Below are positions 60,457 through 64,000 of a DNA stretch of 64,000 nucleotides, piece by piece (position 1 is the first letter of the stretch; each line of letters opens with the position of its first letter). The notes beneath the pieces were generated by a model. The model did no database searches. It worked only from the letters and a program-made list of their open reading frames with translations, and was not told where the DNA came from. Origin of the DNA: Simplicispira suum (lineage in GTDB: Bacteria; Pseudomonadota; Gammaproteobacteria; Burkholderiales; Burkholderiaceae_C); assembly GCF_003008595.1 (NCBI RefSeq), contig NZ_CP027669.1, positions 2,542,001 through 2,606,000 of the forward strand, read 5' to 3'. Made by a program: the position numbers and the translations under genes.

Positions 60457-61803
60457 ATGAATGCTATTAAAAAGATAGCTGCTCGCGCTTGTGCAATAAG
60501 CGCTGGAGTGGTTTTTTACTCACAATCTGCCTGGGCCCTGCTGCCCATTGAGCATTGGACCGAGCCCAGCGGCGCGCAGGTCTGGCTGGTGCAAAGCCCG
60601 GCGCTGCCCATGGTGGATGTGCAGATTGATTTTGACGCCGGCAGCCGGCGCGACCCGGCGGCTCAGGCCGGGCTGGCCAGTGCCGCAGCCACCATGATTA
60701 CCAAGGGTGTTCGCGCCGTGGGTGATGCCCCGGCCATCGACGAGAACGCTTTGGGCGAAGCCTGGGCCGACCTGGGGGCCTCGTTCGCGGCCGGCGCCGA
60801 CAGCGACGCATTGAGCTTTTCGCTGCGCTCGCTGACTGATCCGCCCCTGCTGGCCCGCGCGGCGCAACTGGCTTCGCGCCAGATGGGTCAGCCTGCCTGG
60901 CCCGAGGAGATCTGGCAGCGCGAGCGTGCCCGCTGGAGTGCAGCGATTCGCGAAGCCGACACGCGCCCCGGCACCGTGGCCGGCAAGGCGTTTGCCAAAG
61001 CGGTTTACGGTTCGCACCCCTATGGCCAGCGGGCCACAGCCGAAACGCTTGCGCAGATCAACGTGGCCGACCTGCGTGCCTACGCCGAGCGCAATATACA
61101 AGCCTGCCGCGCCAGGGTGGCCATCGTGGGCGCCGTCTCGCGCCCGCAGGCCCAGACCTTGGTGAGCACCCTGTTGGCGCACCTTCCGAGTGGCGCGCCC
61201 TGCACAGCCCTGCCGCCGGTGCCCGCAGTACAGCCCTTGGCAAAGGCCGAGGAAATCAAGATTCCCTTTCAGTCGGCGCAGGCCTATGTGCTGATTGGCC
61301 AGCCCGGCTTCAAACGCAGCGACCCGGATTTTCTGGCACTGCTGGTGGGCAACCACATTCTGGGTGGTGGGGGCTTCACCTCGCGCCTGACCGAAGAGGT
61401 GCGCGAGAAGCGCGGCCTGAGCTACAGCGTCTACAGCCAGTTCGCCCCCGGCCTGAATGCCGGCGCGTTTGCCATCAGTCTGCAGACGCGTCCCGACCAG
61501 GCGGCCGAGGCACTGAAAGTTTCGCGCGCAGTGCTGGAGCGCTTTGTGGCTGAAGGCCCCACCGAAGCGGAACTGCAAGCCGCCAAAGACAACCTGATTG
61601 GCGGATTCGCGCTGCGCATCGACAGCAACCGCAAACTGCTGGGCAACGTGGTGAACATCGCCACCAATGGCTTGCCGCTCGACTATCTGGAGGGTTGGAC
61701 CGACCGCGTGGCCGCGCTCACCGTGGCCGACGTGCGCGCCGCCATGGCGCGCAAGCTGAGCCCTGAGCGCATGGTGACCGTGGTGCTGGGAGCGCAGCCT
61801 TGA
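60457..61803 (+). CDS. M16 peptidase-like protein without zinc motif, partner of the upstream gene
   Basis: 448 residues. The HxxEH is replaced by AGLASAAATM, so it cannot bind zinc alone. The C-terminal GGGFTSRLTEEVREKRGLSYSVY carries the Arg and Tyr substrate pair. Such non-catalytic and catalytic pairs form heterodimers (compare mitochondrial processing peptidase alpha/beta). The signal peptide NAIKKIAARACAISAGVVF comes from a repeat copy. ATG 60457 has AGGATT upstream. A third ORF, rsmD, begins overlapping the stop. Confidence 0.88.
   Translation: MNAIKKIAARACAISAGVVFYSQSAWALLPIEHWTEPSGAQVWLVQSPALPMVDVQIDFDAGSRRDPAAQAGLASAAATMITKGVRAVGDAPAIDENALGEAWADLGASFAAGADSDALSFSLRSLTDPPLLARAAQLASRQMGQPAWPEEIWQRERARWSAAIREADTRPGTVAGKAFAKAVYGSHPYGQRATAETLAQINVADLRAYAERNIQACRARVAIVGAVSRPQAQTLVSTLLAHLPSGAPCTALPPVPAVQPLAKAEEIKIPFQSAQAYVLIGQPGFKRSDPDFLALLVGNHILGGGGFTSRLTEEVREKRGLSYSVYSQFAPGLNAGAFAISLQTRPDQAAEALKVSRAVLERFVAEGPTEAELQAAKDNLIGGFALRIDSNRKLLGNVVNIATNGLPLDYLEGWTDRVAALTVADVRAAMARKLSPERMVTVVLGAQP
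60462..60516 (+). repeat. Double-hairpin repeat family A, copy 10 (encodes signal peptide of second M16 protein)
   Basis: TGCTATTAAAAAGATAGCTG, GCGCTT-gtgcaat-AAGCGC (perfect hairpin 2), TGGAGTG and TTTTTT. It lies wholly within the coding region, right after ATGA. In the frame of the gene the copy reads Ala-Ile-Lys-Lys-Ile-Ala-Ala-Arg-Ala-Cys-Ala-Ile-Ser-Ala-Gly-Val-Val-Phe, which is a Sec signal. Confidence 0.9.
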
Positions 61804-61856
61804 AGCGCCCCGCACCGGGCGCCGTGCGCGCCAAGCCGGCCAGCGCACCGGGCAGC

Positions 61857-62429
61857 ATGCGTACCAAGCTCGCCGCCGCACCCGGCGAGGTGCGCATCAT
61901 TGGTGGTCAATGGAAGCGCACGCGCCTGCCGGTGGCCAAGCTCGAAGGGCTGCGCCCCACGCCCGACCGGGTGCGGGAAACGCTGTTCAACTGGCTCGGT
62001 CAGGATCTCACTGGCTGGCGCTGCCTGGACGCCTTTGCCGGGACCGGCGCCCTGGGTTTCGAGGCCGCTTCGCGTGGCGCAGTTGCCGTGCAGTTGGTGG
62101 AAAGCGAACCGTCACTGGTAGCGCAGTTGCACGCATTCCAGCAGCGCTTGCAGGCCGCGGCCGTGCGCGTGCAGCGCGGCGACGGTGTGACGGCCTTGCG
62201 CCAGAGTGCACCTGCCAGCCTGGACCTGGTGCTGATCGATCCGCCATTTGGTAGCCAGCTGTTTCAGCCTGCGCTGCAGGCGGCCGTGCCGGCACTGGCG
62301 GCCAAGGGGTTTATCTACCTCGAAGCCCCCGAGCGCTGGAGCGATGAGGCGCTGCAGGCGCTGGGTCTGGTGCTGCACCGCCATCTGCGTGCCGGTGCCG
62401 TGCATGCCCATTTGCTTCAGAAAGAATAG
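61857..62429 (+). CDS. rsmD: 16S rRNA (guanine-966-N2)-methyltransferase
   Basis: 190 residues. VRIIGGQWKRTRLPV, TPDRVRETLFNWLGQD, CLDAFAGTGALGFEAASRGA (SAM site) and LVLIDPPFGSQLF (catalytic DPPF) define RsmD, which methylates G966 of 16S rRNA during 30S assembly. ATG 61857 was chosen; the frame is open to a TTG at 61800 that overlaps the previous stop and to a GTG at 61824, so the start is uncertain. The final residues and TAG stop lie in a repeat copy. coaD follows on the same strand, a common linkage. Confidence 0.92.
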   Translation: MRTKLAAAPGEVRIIGGQWKRTRLPVAKLEGLRPTPDRVRETLFNWLGQDLTGWRCLDAFAGTGALGFEAASRGAVAVQLVESEPSLVAQLHAFQQRLQAAAVRVQRGDGVTALRQSAPASLDLVLIDPPFGSQLFQPALQAAVPALAAKGFIYLEAPERWSDEALQALGLVLHRHLRAGAVHAHLLQKE

Positions 62430-62470
62430 CTGGTAGCGCTTATGGAATAAGCGCCGGAGGCTATTTTTGC
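62424..62470 (+). repeat. Double-hairpin repeat family A, copy 11 (rsmD stop)
   Basis: GAATAGCTGGTAGCGCTTAT, GGA, ATAAGCGCCGGAGGC, then TATTTTT. The TAG in ATAGC is the rsmD stop codon. The first arm is truncated; the second hairpin AGCGCTTAT/ATAAGCGC is nearly perfect. Confidence 0.85.
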
Positions 62471-62552
62471 CTCAAATTTCAGGACTGCGCGTGGCAGCGC
62501 TTGTCAACCCATAATGGTTGCCCGCGCAGCGCACAGCCATTGAAAGAAGCCC

Positions 62553-63065
62553 ATGACCCAGAAGAACGTCATCGCTGTCTACCCAGGCACCTTTGACCCG
62601 ATCACGCTCGGCCACGAAGACATCGTGCACCGGGCCACGCAATTGTTTGGCACGGTGATCGTGGCGGTGGCTGCGGGCCACCACAAGAAAACCCTGTTCA
62701 GCCTGGAAGACCGGCTGGCCATGGTGCGTGAGGCCGTGGCGCCGTATGCGCAGGTCAGCGTAGACAGCTTCGGCGGTCTGGTGCGCGACTTTGTCGTCGC
62801 CAACGGCGGTAAGGCGATGGTGCGCGGCTTGCGCGCTGTGACCGATTTCGACTATGAATTCCAGCTTGCCGGCATGAACCGCGCGCTGATGCCCGAGGTG
62901 GAAACCGTGTTCCTCACGCCGGGTGACAAATTTCAGTTCATCAGCAGCACCTTTGTGCGCGAGATTGCGCTTCTCGGCGGCGAGGTGGAAAAGTTTGTTT
63001 CGCCGGGCGTTCTGGCCCGGTTGGCGCAGAAGGTGCGAGAGCAGAAGATCCTGCCGCAAGCTTAA
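62553..63065 (+). CDS. coaD: Phosphopantetheine adenylyltransferase
   Basis: 170 residues. IAVYPGTFDPITLGHEDIVHRA (nucleotidyl HxGH), VRGLRAVTDFDYEFQLAGMNR and FISSTFVREIA (ISST) define CoaD, which makes dephospho-CoA from phosphopantetheine and ATP. Together with panB and panC elsewhere in the window it belongs to CoA synthesis. The TAA stop shares bases with the convergent gene's stop (TTAA at 63062-63065). Confidence 0.96.
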   Translation: MTQKNVIAVYPGTFDPITLGHEDIVHRATQLFGTVIVAVAAGHHKKTLFSLEDRLAMVREAVAPYAQVSVDSFGGLVRDFVVANGGKAMVRGLRAVTDFDYEFQLAGMNRALMPEVETVFLTPGDKFQFISSTFVREIALLGGEVEKFVSPGVLARLAQKVREQKILPQA

Positions 63066-64000
63066 CTTTGCGCCTGCGACCGGCTCTGCACCAGTTCGTG
63101 CACGAACTGTAATTTGCGCAGTGCGCCGCTCGATAGGGCAAACGGGTAGGCGTCCTCCTGCCCCAGGCTGCGGTTGAGGCTGTTGAGCAGCAGCGTCAGC
63201 GGCGACCAATGCTCAACCATGGTGCCAAAACTGGGCGCCTTGGCACCATACGGGCTGGCCACGCGCACGCGCTCGGCAGACGGCGCGCCGGGCAGTTCGA
63301 GCGAGGTGTCGTAGGCGGCGGCCGTTTCGAGCAAATCCACCATGTGCAGGTAGTGCGCCCAGGTTTCGGCCCAGTCTTCCCAGGGGTGCGAGCTGGCATA
63401 GCTGCTGACGAAGTTCGCGTGCCAGTCGGCGCTCTCGGACTGGGCGTAATGGCGCTCCAAAGCCTGGCTGTAATCCTGGCGCTCGTCGCCGAACAAGGAG
63501 CGAAAGGCGTCTTCATGGCCGGACCCCAGCACCAGACGGTCCCAGTAATAGTGTCCCGATTCGTGGCGAAAATGGCCCAGCAGCGTGCGGTAGGGCTCGT
63601 GCAGATTCACCCGGTGGTGCAGGCGCTGGGCGTCGTCGGCTTCAGCCACGTTGATGGTGATGGTGCCGCCGGCATGGCCGGTGAGCACAGGCTCGCCATC
63701 TGGCCAGTCGGCCAGAAACGCATAGCGTGGACCGGGGTCGGGTGCATTGCCATCGTCCACGCTTTGCAGCCCCAAACGGGCGAGCGTATAGAAGAGTTGG
63801 CGCTTGGCGGCTTCCAGGCGCGCCCAACTGGCTACGTGGCCGGGCAAGGACAGGTCAGGCAGGGCTACCGTCTGGCGGCAGGCCACGCACAGCAGGCTGC
63901 TGCTGTGCTCCGGTACGGCAAAGTTGCAGGCCTGCCACTGTGTCTGGTTGTAGCACTGCCGGTAGAGCGTGGTCGAATTTTCTGCCGGCAGCAGCGACCA
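63062..64000 (-). CDS. Putative zinc metallopeptidase (DUF/Peptidase_Mx type), 5' end outside the window
   Basis: 312 residues visible, reading frame open to the window edge. At the N-terminal side is a zinc-ribbon-like set with QACNF and LLCVACRQTV. The core has HHRVNLHEPYRTLLGHFRHESGHYYWDRLV with HESGHYYW, the putative metallopeptidase motif, followed by ALERHYAQSESADWHANFVSSYASSHPWEDWAETWAHYLHMV. Cytoplasmic, since no signal is seen. The substrate is unknown. It converges on coaD with overlapping stop codons. Confidence 0.8.
   Translation of the reverse strand, partial: WSLLPAENSTTLYRQCYNQTQWQACNFAVPEHSSSLLCVACRQTVALPDLSLPGHVASWARLEAAKRQLFYTLARLGLQSVDDGNAPDPGPRYAFLADWPDGEPVLTGHAGGTITINVAEADDAQRLHHRVNLHEPYRTLLGHFRHESGHYYWDRLVLGSGHEDAFRSLFGDERQDYSQALERHYAQSESADWHANFVSSYASSHPWEDWAETWAHYLHMVDLLETAAAYDTSLELPGAPSAERVRVASPYGAKAPSFGTMVEHWSPLTLLLNSLNRSLGQEDAYPFALSSGALRKLQFVHELVQSRSQAQS

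Overview
The window is a chromosomal segment of a high-GC betaproteobacterium, most likely Burkholderiales, family Comamonadaceae (Acidovorax-like). I base this on gene content (two Bug/TctC-type solute receptors, DUF1841, DUF2970, a 38-residue cytochrome oxidase assembly protein, fused PabBC), on conserved gene order (PP2C phosphatase-rph-rdgB-hemW; dadA divergent from lrp; coxBA-ctaG-coxC-surf1-ctaAB-sco), and on short intergenic repeat families I associate with that family. The species cannot be named from this sequence. It reads as core chromosome: there is no prophage, plasmid backbone, CRISPR array, rRNA operon or intact insertion sequence. Two tRNA genes (Ser-UGA, Arg-CCU) lie on the minus strand.

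Layout. 1-3033: end of a PP2C phosphatase, rph, rdgB, hemW. 3047-8809: an I78 inhibitor-like lipoprotein, a DUF917 protein, a PAS-GGDEF diguanylate cyclase, tRNA-Ser, a CheX-like DUF3334 protein, a membrane protein, an RluE-type pseudouridine synthase and an unknown protein. 8829-9004: a MITE-like element touching the end of panC. 9005-16819: cofactor synthesis (panC, panB, nadC, nadA, pabBC fusion) and a FapA/DUF342 protein. 17418-22745: a branched-chain-amino-acid-type ABC transporter in which LivM and LivG are one polypeptide. 22788-28807: tamB-tamA. 28812-31499: a VWA/CoxE protein, a GNAT acetyltransferase and a MoxR ATPase. 31603-42434: a diheme cytochrome c4, a bicupin/Bug receptor/MDR oxidoreductase group, a CPA2 antiporter, a LysE exporter, an orphan ParA, a MaoC protein, a LysR regulator, trmL and comF. 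42518-52928: bioC, then a complete aa3-type cytochrome oxidase locus with structural subunits, heme A synthesis and copper delivery. 52948-64000: dadA/lrp, a Bug receptor, rpoH with a CIRCE operator, cutA, ftsY, a pair of M16 peptidase-like proteins, rsmD, coaD and the 3' part of a zinc metallopeptidase.

The most interesting signal is a family of about 55-bp double-hairpin repeats, eleven copies in 64 kb. It is intergenic in places, but in two genes (the second M16 protein and the SCO1-like copper protein) the repeat is read in the same frame as the hydrophobic core of the signal peptide. In four other genes it supplies the C-terminal residues and/or the stop codon. Other points worth checking are a near-perfect HrcA/CIRCE operator about 30 bp upstream of rpoH, complementary active-site motifs split between the two M16 proteins, a second SCO-like protein with a CxxxC motif inside the oxidase cluster, a lipobox on TamA, and a structured leader in front of coxB.
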